Shown piece by piece: positions 23,194-32,328 of a stretch of 64,000 nucleotides of DNA. Numbering within the stretch: the stretch's first letter is position 1; every line of letters begins with the position of its first letter. This DNA is from Azospirillum brasilense. GTDB taxonomy: Bacteria; Pseudomonadota; Alphaproteobacteria; Azospirillales; Azospirillaceae. The notes below the pieces were generated by a model, which saw nothing but the letters and a program-made list of their open reading frames with translations, was not told where the DNA came from and ran no database searches. Made by a program: the position numbers and the translations under genes. The stretch covers positions 1 through 64,000 of the forward strand of contig NZ_VITH01000012.1 in assembly GCF_007827815.1 (NCBI RefSeq). Reading direction: 5' to 3'.

Positions 23194-26100
23194 ATGCGGG
23201 TCCAGCGTCGTTTCACGAAAGAGGGTCAGGATGCTTACGCCGCTCTCGGCTTCCGCCGCACGACGAGCGAGATCCGCAACCCTGACGGCTCTGTGGTCTT
23301 CCAGCAGACGGACATCGAGGTTCCCGAGAATTACAGCCAAGTCGCCAGCGACATCCTGGCCCAGAAGTACTTCCGCAAGGCCGGCGTTCCGGTCGCCCTG
23401 AAGGCGGTCGAGGAGAACACCGTCCCGTCCTGGCTGTGGCGCAAGACCGCCGATGAATCGGCTCTGGCGGCGCTGCCGAAGGAGAAGCGCTATTCCGGCG
23501 AGAAGTCGGCCAAGCAGGTCTTCGACCGTCTGGCCGGCACCTGGACCTACTGGGGCTGGAAGGGCGGCTATTTCGACACCGAGGCCGACGCCCGCGCCTT
23601 CTTCGACGAGATGCGCTTCATGCTGGCCGCCCAGATGGCGGCCCCGAACAGCCCGCAGTGGTTCAACACCGGCCTGCACTGGGCCTACGGCATCGACGGC
23701 CCGAGCCAGGGCCACTTCTACGTCGATTTCAAGACCGGCCTGCTGACCTCGTCTGCCTCGGCCTACGAGCACCCGCAACCGCACGCCTGCTTCATCCAGT
23801 CCGTCGCCGACGATCTGGTGAACGAGGGCGGCATCATGGACCTGTGGGTCCGCGAGGCGCGCCTGTTCAAGTATGGCTCGGGCACCGGCTCCAACTTCTC
23901 CCGCCTGCGCGGCGAGGGTGAGAAGCTGGCTGGCGGCGGCAAGTCGTCGGGCCTGATGAGCTTCCTGAAGATCGGCGACCGCGCGGCGGGCGCCATCAAG
24001 TCGGGCGGCACCACCCGTCGTGCCGCCAAGATGGTCACGGTGGACATGGACCACCCGGACATCGAGGCCTACATCGACTGGAAGGTGACCGAGGAGCAGA
24101 AGGTCGCCGCGCTCGTCACCGGCTCGAAGATCTGCCAGCAGCACCTGACCGCCATCATGGCCGCCGCCCAGGACGGCCAGGACCCGAAGGTCAACAAGGA
24201 GCTGAAGAAGGCCATCGTCGCCGCCCGCAAGGCGCAGGTGCCGGAGAACTACGTCCAGCGCGTGATCCAGTTCGCCGGCCAGGGCTTCACCAGCCTCGAG
24301 TTCAAGACCTACAACACCGATTGGGATTCGGACGCCTACCTGACGGTGGCCGGCCAGAACTCCAACAACTCGGTGCGCATCTCCGACGACTTCATCCAGG
24401 CCGTCCTGAACGACGACGAGTGGAAGCTGATCCGCCGCACCGACGGCACGGTCCACCGCACGCTGCGCGCCCGCGACCTGTGGGACAAGGTCGGCTACGC
24501 CGCCTGGGCCTGCGCCGATCCGGGCGTGCAGTTCGACACCACGATCAACGACTGGCACACCTGCCCGGCCTCGGGGCGCATCAACGCCTCGAATCCGTGC
24601 TCGGAGTACATGTTCCTCGACGACACGGCCTGCAACCTCGCCTCGCTGAACCTGATGTCGTTCCGTCTGAAGGACGGTTCCTTCGACGTCGAGGCGTTCG
24701 AGCACGCCTGCCGCCTGTGGACCATGGTGCTGGAAATCTCCGTGCTGATGGCGCAGTTCCCGTCCAAGGAGATCGCCCAACTGTCCTACGAGTTCCGCAC
24801 GCTGGGCCTGGGCTTCGCCAACCTCGGCGGCCTGCTGATGTCCTCCGGCCTGCCCTACGACTCGGCGGAAGGCCGCGCCTACTGCGCCGCCATCTCCGCG
24901 GTGATGACCGGCGTCGCCTACGCCACCTCCGCCGAGATGGCGCAGGAGCTGGGCGCCTTCCCGGCCTATGAGCAGAACCGCGACCACATGCTGCGGGTCA
25001 TCCGCAACCACCGCCGCGCCGCCTGCGGCGAGATGGAGGGCTACGAGGGCCTGTCGGTCAAGCCGGTGCCCTTCGTCGCCGACGAGTGCCCGGAGCAGGA
25101 ACTGGCGATGGCCGCCGTCCGCGCCTGGGACATGGCGCTGGAACTGGGCGAGCAGCACGGCTTCCGCAACGCCCAGGCCACGGTGGTCGCCCCGACCGGC
25201 ACCATCGGTCTGGTCATGGATTGCGACACCACGGGCATCGAGCCGGACTTCGCGCTGGTGAAGTTCAAGAAGCTGGCCGGCGGCGGTTATTTCAAGATCG
25301 TCAACCGTCTGGTGCCGGAGGCCCTGCGCACGCTGGGCTACACCGCCGACGAGATCGCCGCGATCGAGCGCTACGCGGTCGGCCACGGCACGCTGAAGGG
25401 CGCCCCCGGCGTCAACCACGAGACCCTGGCCGCCAAGGGCTTCCCGGCCGAGGTGCTGGAGAAGCTGGAGGGCAACCTCGCCACCGCCTTCGACATCAAG
25501 TTCGCCTTCAACCGCTGGACGGTCGGCGCCGACGTCATCGTCGACACGCTGGGCATCCCCGCCGAGCAGATGGACGCCCCGGGCTTCGACCTGCTGACCG
25601 CTCTCGGCTTCACCAAGGCCGAGCTCGAGGCGGCGAACACCTTCTGCTGCGGCGCCATGACGCTGGAAGGCGCGCCCTTCCTGAAGGACGAGCATCTGCC
25701 GGTGTTCGACTGCGCCAACCCTTGCGGCCGCATCGGCAAGCGCTTCCTGTCCTGGGAATCGCACATCACCATGATGGCCGCCTCGCAGCCCTTCATCTCC
25801 GGCGCCATCTCCAAGACCATCAACATGCCGAACACGGCGACGGTCGAGGAGTGCAAGGACGCCTACCTTCTGTCCTGGCGCCTGGGCATCAAGGCCAACG
25901 CGCTGTACCGCGACGGCTCCAAGCTGAGCCAGCCGCTCTCCGCCGCCCTGCTGGACGACGAGGAGGACGCGGTCGAGGAGATCGTCGAGGCGGCGAACGC
26001 CACCCGCACCCAGATGGTCTCCGAGCGTATCGTCGAGAAGGTCGTGGAGCGGATCATCGAGCGCAAGCGCACCGAGCGCGAGCGCCTGCCGCACCGCCGC

Positions 26101-26913
26101 AAGGGCTACACCCAGAAGGCGACCGTCGGCGGCCACAAGATCTACCTGCGCACCGGCGAGTATGAGGACGGCCGCATCGGCGAGATCTTCATCGACATGC
26201 ACAAGGAGGGCGCCGCCTTCCGCTCGCTGATGAACAACTTCGCCATCGCGGTGTCGATCGGCCTGCAGTACGGCGTGCCGCTGGAAGAGTTCGTGGAGGC
26301 CTTCACCTTCACCCGCTTCGAGCCGTCGGGCATGGTGACCGGCAACGACACCATCAAGATGGCGACCTCGGTCATCGACTACATCTTCCGCGAGATCGCC
26401 ATCTCCTACCTGGGCCGCACCGATCTGGCGCACGCCACGCCGGAGGATCTGGTGCCCTTCACGGTCGGCAGCGGCGACAAGCAGGGCGACCTGCCGGAGA
26501 CCGGCGCGGTCCAGCCGTCGGACATCGTCCGCAAGGTCGCGTCCACCGGCTATGTCCGCAACAACCTGCGCGTCCTGAACGGCGGGCAGACCCAGCGGGT
26601 CTCGGCCGCGGCGGCCCTGGCCGCCACCGGCACCGCGGCCCAGGCCACGGCGTCCGCCGCCCACGCGGCGGTGGCCTCCAGCCCGGCGGTCGGCGCCGCG
26701 GTGGTCCATGCCGGCGGCACGGCCCCGGTCGGCGGCACCACCGGCACGGCCTACGGCGGCAGCAACAGCGACCAGCGCTACGACCGCATCCGCGAGGCCC
26801 GCGCCCGCGGCTACGAGGGGGATCAGTGCGGGGAGTGCGGCAACATGACGCTTGTCCGCAACGGCACCTGCCTGAAGTGCGACACCTGCGGCTCCACCAC
26901 GGGCTGCAGCTGA
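23194..26913 (+). CDS. nrdJ: Vitamin B12-dependent (class II) ribonucleoside-diphosphate reductase
   Basis: NrdJ makes deoxyribonucleotides using adenosylcobalamin, so it works with or without oxygen. The 1239-residue length is typical of the long class II form. Key elements are the substrate-site cysteine in NPCSEYMF (Cys469), the NLASLNL loop near 481, and the finger-loop segment ANPCGRIGKRFLS near 843. The C-terminal cysteine-rich tail CGECGNM...CLKCDTCGSTTGC carries the thiols that re-reduce the active site. An Ala-rich linker of about 70 residues precedes this tail. The start MRVQRRFTKEG follows GAGGGAGCACGAGTCAC. It is a single gene with its own promoter and a strong terminator. Confidence 0.96.
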   Translation: MRVQRRFTKEGQDAYAALGFRRTTSEIRNPDGSVVFQQTDIEVPENYSQVASDILAQKYFRKAGVPVALKAVEENTVPSWLWRKTADESALAALPKEKRYSGEKSAKQVFDRLAGTWTYWGWKGGYFDTEADARAFFDEMRFMLAAQMAAPNSPQWFNTGLHWAYGIDGPSQGHFYVDFKTGLLTSSASAYEHPQPHACFIQSVADDLVNEGGIMDLWVREARLFKYGSGTGSNFSRLRGEGEKLAGGGKSSGLMSFLKIGDRAAGAIKSGGTTRRAAKMVTVDMDHPDIEAYIDWKVTEEQKVAALVTGSKICQQHLTAIMAAAQDGQDPKVNKELKKAIVAARKAQVPENYVQRVIQFAGQGFTSLEFKTYNTDWDSDAYLTVAGQNSNNSVRISDDFIQAVLNDDEWKLIRRTDGTVHRTLRARDLWDKVGYAAWACADPGVQFDTTINDWHTCPASGRINASNPCSEYMFLDDTACNLASLNLMSFRLKDGSFDVEAFEHACRLWTMVLEISVLMAQFPSKEIAQLSYEFRTLGLGFANLGGLLMSSGLPYDSAEGRAYCAAISAVMTGVAYATSAEMAQELGAFPAYEQNRDHMLRVIRNHRRAACGEMEGYEGLSVKPVPFVADECPEQELAMAAVRAWDMALELGEQHGFRNAQATVVAPTGTIGLVMDCDTTGIEPDFALVKFKKLAGGGYFKIVNRLVPEALRTLGYTADEIAAIERYAVGHGTLKGAPGVNHETLAAKGFPAEVLEKLEGNLATAFDIKFAFNRWTVGADVIVDTLGIPAEQMDAPGFDLLTALGFTKAELEAANTFCCGAMTLEGAPFLKDEHLPVFDCANPCGRIGKRFLSWESHITMMAASQPFISGAISKTINMPNTATVEECKDAYLLSWRLGIKANALYRDGSKLSQPLSAALLDDEEDAVEEIVEAANATRTQMVSERIVEKVVERIIERKRTERERLPHRRKGYTQKATVGGHKIYLRTGEYEDGRIGEIFIDMHKEGAAFRSLMNNFAIAVSIGLQYGVPLEEFVEAFTFTRFEPSGMVTGNDTIKMATSVIDYIFREIAISYLGRTDLAHATPEDLVPFTVGSGDKQGDLPETGAVQPSDIVRKVASTGYVRNNLRVLNGGQTQRVSAAAALAATGTAAQATASAAHAAVASSPAVGAAVVHAGGTAPVGGTTGTAYGGSNSDQRYDRIREARARGYEGDQCGECGNMTLVRNGTCLKCDTCGSTTGCS

Positions 26914-26945
26914 GGCCAGCCGGTTCCATCCCCGGCATGGCGTGG

Positions 26946-26977
26946 AAAAGGGGAGGTCCTCGGACCTCCCCTTTTTT
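26946..26977 (+). terminator. Intrinsic terminator of nrdJ
   Basis: AAAAGGGGAGGTC pairs with GACCTCCCCTTTT around a short loop and is followed by further T residues, 32 bases after the nrdJ stop. The A-run on the other side makes it able to act in both directions. Confidence 0.85.
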
Positions 26978-27036
26978 CATGCGCACTTCTATGCGGCCTT
27001 CTATGCGGGCTCCGGTGAGAGCGCGCTCCGGCGGGG

Positions 27037-27519
27037 TCAGACCGGGATGTTGGGGAAGACGCGGCCGGACAGTTGGGCGTCGGCCAGTTCCGCCGGGACG
27101 GCGTCGCGCTCCTTCAGCCAGCGGGCGAACTGGCGGTCGGCGGAGTTGATGTGCAGCATCAGCCATTGCGGCAGGAAGCTCGCCAGATACTCGGCGATGT
27201 TCTCCTCCGGCACGTTGCCGGTGGTGAAGGCGTGCAGCTGCTCCCAGGCCAGGGAATGCTGGACGAGATGGTCGGCCAGGAAGGGATAGCCGGCCTCCTC
27301 CATCACCTTCTGCTCGCTGGCGAAGTGAATCTCCGTATAGACCACCGCGTCGGCCAGTGTCCGATAGACTTCCTTGCGGGAGCGGCCCTCGGCGACGGCG
27401 GTGTGGAAGGCCTGGACCAGTTCGATCCACTGCTTGTGCTGCTCGTCGATGTCCTCGATGCCCAGCGCAAGATCCTCGCTCCAGACGAGATCCTGAAAAT
27501 TCTCGGTGGGCATGTCCAT
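27037..27519 (-). CDS. Bacteriohemerythrin, second copy
   Basis: The 160-residue diiron protein has ligands in DIDEQHKQWIE, EIHFASEQKVME, DHLVQHSLAWEQ and LMLHINSADRQF, which match the hemerythrin set. It shares only the family motifs with the hemerythrin at 21638, so it is a distant paralogue. The start MDMPTENFQ has no strong ribosome binding site; the family start WSEDLALGIEDID follows shortly after. Its own promoter is visible upstream. Confidence 0.92.
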   Translation of the reverse strand: MDMPTENFQDLVWSEDLALGIEDIDEQHKQWIELVQAFHTAVAEGRSRKEVYRTLADAVVYTEIHFASEQKVMEEAGYPFLADHLVQHSLAWEQLHAFTTGNVPEENIAEYLASFLPQWLMLHINSADRQFARWLKERDAVPAELADAQLSGRVFPNIPV

Positions 27520-27558
27520 GATCGAAATGACTCGGCTTAAGGTGGTGGGAGTTTGGGC

Positions 27559-27586
27559 ATCATAGTCCGGGTCGTATGTGCATCAA
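27559..27586 (-). promoter_or_regulatory. Sigma-70-type promoter of the second hemerythrin gene
   Basis: On the reverse strand TTGATG (27581-27586) and TATGAT (27559-27564) are separated by 16 bases; the -10 matches five of six consensus positions. The transcript would start about 35 bases before the gene. Confidence 0.5.
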
Positions 27587-27718
27587 TGGATTGAATTGAG
27601 ATAAATTGTCGCGGTTTCGGCGGTGACCCGCGACGCGCGCCGAGGTTCCGCGTCCTTGCCGGAGGCCCGTTGCGGGTCAATATGCGGGCCAGTGACGACA
27701 CAGCCGACGGGATGCGCC

Positions 27719-29383
27719 ATGCGCCGTGCCATGAACCGCCGCCTCCGCCTTTTGCCGCTGCTCGCCGCGCTGGCGCTGCCGCCGCTCCACGCCGCGACGG
27801 CCCAGGACGCGGGGTCCCAGACCGCGCCCGCCCAGAATACGCCCGCCCAGAATGCCCCAGCCCAGAATGCCCCAGCCCAGAATGCCCCAGCCCAGAATGC
27901 GCCAGTCCAGAATGCGCCGAAGCCGGCGGAGCGGCCCGGCGGGTTCGACGCCCAGCGCAGCGAGACCAGGCACCAGCTGCCCCTGCCGTCCGGTCCGCTC
28001 GCCTACACGGCGGTGGCGGAGTTCCTGCCCCTGCGCGACGGCCAGCGCGACGAGGCGGCGGCCCGTGTCTTCACGGTCACCTACACACTGGACGGGGACG
28101 CACGGGAGGATGCGCCCCGCGGCCGGCGGCCGGTCGCCTTCGTGTTCAACGGCGGGCCGGGGGCGTCCTCGGCCTATCTGCATCTGGGCGCCCTGGGGCC
28201 GAAGGTGGTCGGCTTCAACGAGGACGGGTCGCTGACCCGCCCGCCGGCCCCGCTGCTCGACAACCCGGACAGCTGGCTGGCCTTCACCGATCTGGTCTTC
28301 GTCGATCCGGTCGGCACCGGCTACAGCCGGGGCATCCGGCGTGACGGTGGCAAGGAGGAGGGCGCGCGGCGGGAGGAGGATCCCGGCAAGCGTTTCTGGT
28401 CGGTCGACGCCGACAGCCGGGCCATGGCCGAGATTGTCCGCCTCTGGCTGACCCGCAACGGCCGTTGGGAGTCGCCGAAGTTCCTGGTGGGGGAAAGCTA
28501 CGGCGGCTTCCGCATCGCCAAGATGGCCAACCGCCTGATCGGCGACACCGGCATTGCGGTCAACGGGCTCATCATGGTGTCGCCGGTGGTCGATTTCGCC
28601 ACCATCCGCGGCGGCGGCGGGCTTCTGGTGCCGGCGCTGCGGCTGCCCTCCTACGCCGCCTCGGCTGCCGCCAACGGTCTGGTGTCCGGCACCCCGGAGC
28701 AGGCGGCGGCGGCGGCGGAGCGCTACGCGCTCGGCGGTTATCTCACCGGGCTGGCCGGGCTTGACTACCGCCGGGCCGGCGCGGCGCAGGGCTTCTTCGC
28801 CGAGGTGGCGCGGACCACCGGCCTGCCGGAGGAACTGGTGACCCGCTTCCGCGGCGAGATCCCCACCGATGTCTTCGCCCGCGAGCTGCTGCGCGGGAAG
28901 GGGCAGGTGACCAGCGTCTATGACGGCACCTTCACCGCCGCGGACCCCGACCCGTCGGCGGCGCGCCTTCCCTTCGATCCCTTCCTGAAGGGCACGGTGC
29001 CGACCTACACCACCGCCTTCGCAGCCTATGCCCACACGTGGCTGGGCGTGCGGACGGAGGTGCCGTTCGACCTGCTCAGCGACCGGGTGAACCGGGGCTG
29101 GGAGTGGCCACGCTCCGGCCAGCCCAGCGCGGTGGACGACCTCCAATCCGCCCTGACTCTGCAGCCGGCGCTGCGGGTGCTGATCGCCCATGGGCGCACC
29201 GACCTCATCACCCCCTACATGGCGTCGCGCTGGGTGGCGTCTCGCCTGGAGCTGCCGGAGGAGCAGGCCGACCGGGTCGCCGTGACGGTCTATGAGGGCG
29301 GGCACATGATGTACACCCGCGCGCCCGAGCGCGCGAAGCTGGCCGCCGACGCGCGGGCCCTGGTCGAGGCGGCGCTGCGGTAA
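27719..29383 (+). CDS. Secreted S10 family serine carboxypeptidase
   Basis: A signal peptide (MNRRLRLLPLLAALALPPLH) precedes a linker of six AQNAP-type repeats and an S10 peptidase domain. The nucleophile is Ser260 in VGESYGGFR. The substrate-carboxylate region NGGPGASSAYLH and VDPVGTGYSRG are intact, the acid is the Asp in AHGRTDLITP and the His is in EGGHMMYTR near the C-terminus. S10 enzymes remove C-terminal residues at acid pH. ATG at 27719 (MRRAMNRR) is used; ATG at 27731 is equally possible. The gene is convergent with the flagellin gene. Confidence 0.9.
   Translation: MRRAMNRRLRLLPLLAALALPPLHAATAQDAGSQTAPAQNTPAQNAPAQNAPAQNAPAQNAPVQNAPKPAERPGGFDAQRSETRHQLPLPSGPLAYTAVAEFLPLRDGQRDEAAARVFTVTYTLDGDAREDAPRGRRPVAFVFNGGPGASSAYLHLGALGPKVVGFNEDGSLTRPPAPLLDNPDSWLAFTDLVFVDPVGTGYSRGIRRDGGKEEGARREEDPGKRFWSVDADSRAMAEIVRLWLTRNGRWESPKFLVGESYGGFRIAKMANRLIGDTGIAVNGLIMVSPVVDFATIRGGGGLLVPALRLPSYAASAAANGLVSGTPEQAAAAAERYALGGYLTGLAGLDYRRAGAAQGFFAEVARTTGLPEELVTRFRGEIPTDVFARELLRGKGQVTSVYDGTFTAADPDPSAARLPFDPFLKGTVPTYTTAFAAYAHTWLGVRTEVPFDLLSDRVNRGWEWPRSGQPSAVDDLQSALTLQPALRVLIAHGRTDLITPYMASRWVASRLELPEEQADRVAVTVYEGGHMMYTRAPERAKLAADARALVEAALR
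27830..27919 (+). repeat. Six 15-bp in-frame tandem repeats
   Basis: The unit GCCCAGAATGCCCCA is present six times (first unit ACG, last unit starting GTC), coding AQNTP, four AQNAP and VQNAP. The four central units are almost identical at the DNA level, so copy number may vary between strains. Change by whole units keeps the frame and only alters linker length. Confidence 0.85.
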
Positions 29384-29420
29384 GGTCGGCGGGCAGCCAA
29401 TGGAATGTGACCAAAAGAAA

Positions 29421-29444
29421 CAGGCGCCCCGGTCGGGGCGCCTG
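29421..29444 (-). terminator. Terminator of the flagellin gene
   Basis: CAGGCGCCCCG pairs perfectly with CGGGGCGCCTG around a two-base loop. On the reverse strand it is followed by TTTCTTTTGG, so it ends the flagellin transcript; it may also stop the convergent carboxypeptidase transcript. Confidence 0.75.
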
Positions 29445-29494
29445 CTGCGCAATGCCTTTGCCTTGGCCTGTGGTCGCCGGCTGGACCTTGCCGG

Positions 29495-31360
29495 TTAGAA
29501 CAGACGCAGGATCGACTGCTGCGACTGGTTGGCCAGCGAGAGGGCGATGGTGCCGAGCTGCTGACGGGTCTGCAGCATCAGCAGGCTCGCGCCTTCCTCG
29601 TTCTGGTCGGCCAGCGTCAGCTTGTTGGCGCCTTCGACCAGCACGTCGCTGAACTCCTTGGTGAAGGTCTCGCGGGTCGTGATGATGTTCAGGTTGGTCG
29701 ACAGCGTCTGCGAGGCCGACCGCAGGGTCTGCTTCGCGTAGTCGATGCTGGAGACCGCCTTGTCGATGTCGGCGCGGTCGGTCCAATCGTTCTGCGCGTA
29801 GTCCAGACGCAGGCCCTGGCCGCTGGTGGTCAGGTTCTGGGACTGCACCGTGATCGCGTTGGTGTTGCGCTCGTTGAGCTGCACCGTCAGATCGTTCGAG
29901 GTGTTGGCGTCGGTCACCTGCACCGAGACCAGGTTGGCCGCGGAGTTGGCCGCCGCCGCCTGCTTGATGCTCTTCTGATCGACGTTGAAGCGCACCGTGC
30001 CGGTGTCGAACGCAAAGGAGTTCTCGCCTTCCGACAGCTTGCCCTCGCCGCGCTTGGACATGCCGTCGCGGGTCACCGTGGCGCCGTTCAGGTTGCTGAC
30101 CTGGATCTGGATGTCGACCTTCTTCTCGATGACCGAGATGCCGTTGCCGTTGTTGGCGGCCTGCTCCAGAAGGTTGCGGTCCACCGTGAAGGACACGATG
30201 GTGCCCGACGCGAAGCTCTCGGAGATGCGCTTGGTCAGGGCGTTCTCGGCCGTCGCCTTGACGGTCATCTCGCGAGCGGCGTTGGTCGTCGTCGCGCCCG
30301 ACAGCGTGATCGTGCCGGTCGAGCTGGTCGTGACGGTCTGGACGTCCTTGCCGCTGAGGCGGCCGTTGGCGCCCAGCGCGTTGTTGATCGACGCCTTCAG
30401 CTGGTTGGCGATGTTGATGCGGGCGGTCTGCCCGATCGACACGTCGCCGGCGGTGGCGGTGTAGGTGAAGGTCTGGTCTTCGACGGTGATGGTGAAGCTG
30501 TCGCCGGCCTCGATCGTCCCACCCATCGACACCTGGGTGATCTGCGCGGTGCCCGACTTGGCCGCGGTCGTCGTGTTGGCAGCCATGGTCTGGCTGTTGT
30601 CGAAGTAGGTGATCGTGCGCGACTCGTTGCCGTCCGTGATGATGAACGACCGCTCGCGGCCCTTGGCGCCGCGGACCTCGATCTGCACGTCGGAGAAGCT
30701 GCCGAGCGAGGTCGCCATCGTGCCGGAGAGCTTCAGGCCGACCAGGCCGTGGGCCATCTCAGCGCTGTTGATCTCGCCGGCCGCGCCCTCGATCGAGCCG
30801 TCGCCCTTGACGCGCACCGTGTAGGTGTCGGTCGACACGACGTTGGTGACGCGGGCGTTCTCGATGCCCTGGATGGTGTTGACGGCGCGGCGCGATTCGC
30901 TGGTGGAGTCCAGACGCAGGCCGTTGCCGGCCAGCAGGTTCTTGCCGGCATAGCCGCTGTCGCCGGCCAGCTTGTCGATCTGCTCCTTCAGCGCGTTGAA
31001 CTGGGCGGACAGCGTCTTGCGGGTGGCGACGGAGCCGGCGTCGGTGCCGAGCGCGGAATAGGCGGCGGTGGTCAGGCCGCGCGCCTGCTCGATCATGCTT
31101 TCGATCGCGGTCACGCCCTTGTCGGCGGCCTTGATGGTGCTGATCGACTGACCCATGGCGTCCTTCAACGACGACAGGTCACCGGCGCGCTGGGTCAGGC
31201 TCTTCGCTGCGAAGAACGAAGTCGGGCCGTCGAGCGCCGAGTTGATCTTGTTGCCGGTCGAGAGGATGTTCTGCTTGACACCGATCTTGTCGTTCACGCT
31301 CTGCAGCTGCAGCAGATTCGTGCGCATTGACGCGGTGAGGGTGACGTCGTTGATGGCCAT
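29495..31360 (-). CDS. Flagellin
   Basis: The 621-residue product is the filament subunit. The conserved N-terminal helix region (LTASMRTNLLQLQSVNDKIG) and the C-terminal region (ANKLTLADQNEEGASLL, then SLANQSQQSILRLF) match flagellin D0/D1 domains. Between them lies a long variable D2/D3 region of about 350 residues rich in Thr, Ser and Asn, which suggests a large surface-exposed or glycosylated domain. It is much longer than a minimal lateral flagellin. AAGGAGA precedes the ATG by ten bases. No other flagellar gene is nearby. A sigma-54 promoter lies 86 bases upstream. Confidence 0.93.
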   Translation of the reverse strand: MAINDVTLTASMRTNLLQLQSVNDKIGVKQNILSTGNKINSALDGPTSFFAAKSLTQRAGDLSSLKDAMGQSISTIKAADKGVTAIESMIEQARGLTTAAYSALGTDAGSVATRKTLSAQFNALKEQIDKLAGDSGYAGKNLLAGNGLRLDSTSESRRAVNTIQGIENARVTNVVSTDTYTVRVKGDGSIEGAAGEINSAEMAHGLVGLKLSGTMATSLGSFSDVQIEVRGAKGRERSFIITDGNESRTITYFDNSQTMAANTTTAAKSGTAQITQVSMGGTIEAGDSFTITVEDQTFTYTATAGDVSIGQTARINIANQLKASINNALGANGRLSGKDVQTVTTSSTGTITLSGATTTNAAREMTVKATAENALTKRISESFASGTIVSFTVDRNLLEQAANNGNGISVIEKKVDIQIQVSNLNGATVTRDGMSKRGEGKLSEGENSFAFDTGTVRFNVDQKSIKQAAAANSAANLVSVQVTDANTSNDLTVQLNERNTNAITVQSQNLTTSGQGLRLDYAQNDWTDRADIDKAVSSIDYAKQTLRSASQTLSTNLNIITTRETFTKEFSDVLVEGANKLTLADQNEEGASLLMLQTRQQLGTIALSLANQSQQSILRLF

Positions 31361-31445
31361 GGTTCCAAGTCTCCTTCTGAGGCTCGCCCCGCGGCTGGTG
31401 CTTGAAACCGAAGCGAGGCAACGTGCATTTGCGCGTTCCTCCCCT

Positions 31446-31462
31446 ATCAAGACCCGTGCCAG
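31446..31462 (-). promoter_or_regulatory. Sigma-54 (RpoN) promoter of the flagellin gene
   Basis: On the reverse strand CTGGCACGGGTCTTGAT matches the -24/-12 consensus YTGGCACGRNNNTTGCW at every defined position but one (A for C). It ends 86 bases before the flagellin start. The rest of the gap to ridA (31463-31770) shows no gene. Confidence 0.75.
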
Positions 31463-31770
31463 TTCCTGAAAAACTCAATAAGCCATTGTTTTTGCGTCGG
31501 TTAATTGGGGGTTGCGCGATGCCTCGGCGATGATCGGCCGGACATCCCTTCCCATGCCGGTGGAAAGTTTTGCCGGGCAGAAAGGGTGTTGCGCCCCGGA
31601 GTCCGGGACAAAACTACCCAGTTGGGGGAGGTGCCGCGGGCGCCGGTAAGCTCTTGGTGCCGGCCGGGGAGGGGGCTATCGTCGGGGTATGGCGCCCAGC
31701 GGGCGCACCGATTGGGCCGCCAAGCACCGGAGTGTTCCCGGCGCCCGCAACAAAGACGGAGGGATGAAGC

Positions 31771-32238
31771 ATGGCCGGACGCATCGAGGCGCGGCTTCAG
31801 GAGTTGGGGATCGAGCTGCCGCAGGCGGCGGCCCCGGTGGCGGCCTATGTGCCCTTCACCCTGTCGGGCAACACGCTCTACGTGTCGGGGCAGGTCACCG
31901 TGTGGAACGGCGAGCGCCGCTTCATCGGCAAGCTGGGCCAGGACTTCACGGTGGAGCAGGGCCAACAGGCGGCGCGGCTGTGCGCGCTGAACATCATCGC
32001 CCAGGCGAAGGCGGCCTGCGGCGGCGACCTCGACCGGGTGGCGCGCGTGCTGCGTCTGGGCGGCTTCGTGAACGGCACCCCGGACTTCCACGACCAGCCG
32101 CTGGTGATCAACGGCGCGTCGGAGCTGATGATGCAGGTCTTCGGCGACGCCGGGAAGCACGCCCGCGCCGCGGTCGGCGCCCCGTCGCTGCCCGGCAACG
32201 TGGCCGTCGAGGTGGACGCCATCCTCGAACTGGCCTGA
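31771..32238 (+). CDS. RidA/YjgF family protein
   Basis: RidA proteins hydrolyse reactive enamine/imine intermediates made by PLP enzymes; distant subgroups have other roles. The 155-residue product has the family fold signatures VPFTLSGNTLYVSGQV and a central VLRLGGFVNGTPDFHDQPLV. The arginine that binds the substrate carboxylate in classical RidA (in the C-terminal R-x-A-V/I-G segment) appears as ARAAVGAPSLPGNVAVEVDAI, so the motif is kept. GGAGGG precedes the ATG by six bases. It may be co-transcribed with the acyltransferase gene 90 bases downstream. Confidence 0.88.
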   Translation: MAGRIEARLQELGIELPQAAAPVAAYVPFTLSGNTLYVSGQVTVWNGERRFIGKLGQDFTVEQGQQAARLCALNIIAQAKAACGGDLDRVARVLRLGGFVNGTPDFHDQPLVINGASELMMQVFGDAGKHARAAVGAPSLPGNVAVEVDAILELA

Positions 32239-32328
32239 TCCAACCTTCGGATCGGGGGGAGGGGCGGGCCTCTTGCCGCGGCGCGGCGAAGCGCCCACCT
32301 CCCTCGGCGTATCCGCGAAGGAGAGAGC

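Noticed and set aside
23038..26709. Long open frame antisense to nrdJ
   Set aside because: It mirrors the codon pattern of nrdJ in a GC-rich genome. It has no ribosome binding site and its product is repetitive Gly/Ala/Val/His-rich sequence without a family.
27830..27919. CRISPR-like array
   Set aside because: Units are directly joined with no spacers and are in frame within a gene; this is a protein-coding minisatellite. No CRISPR array was seen elsewhere.
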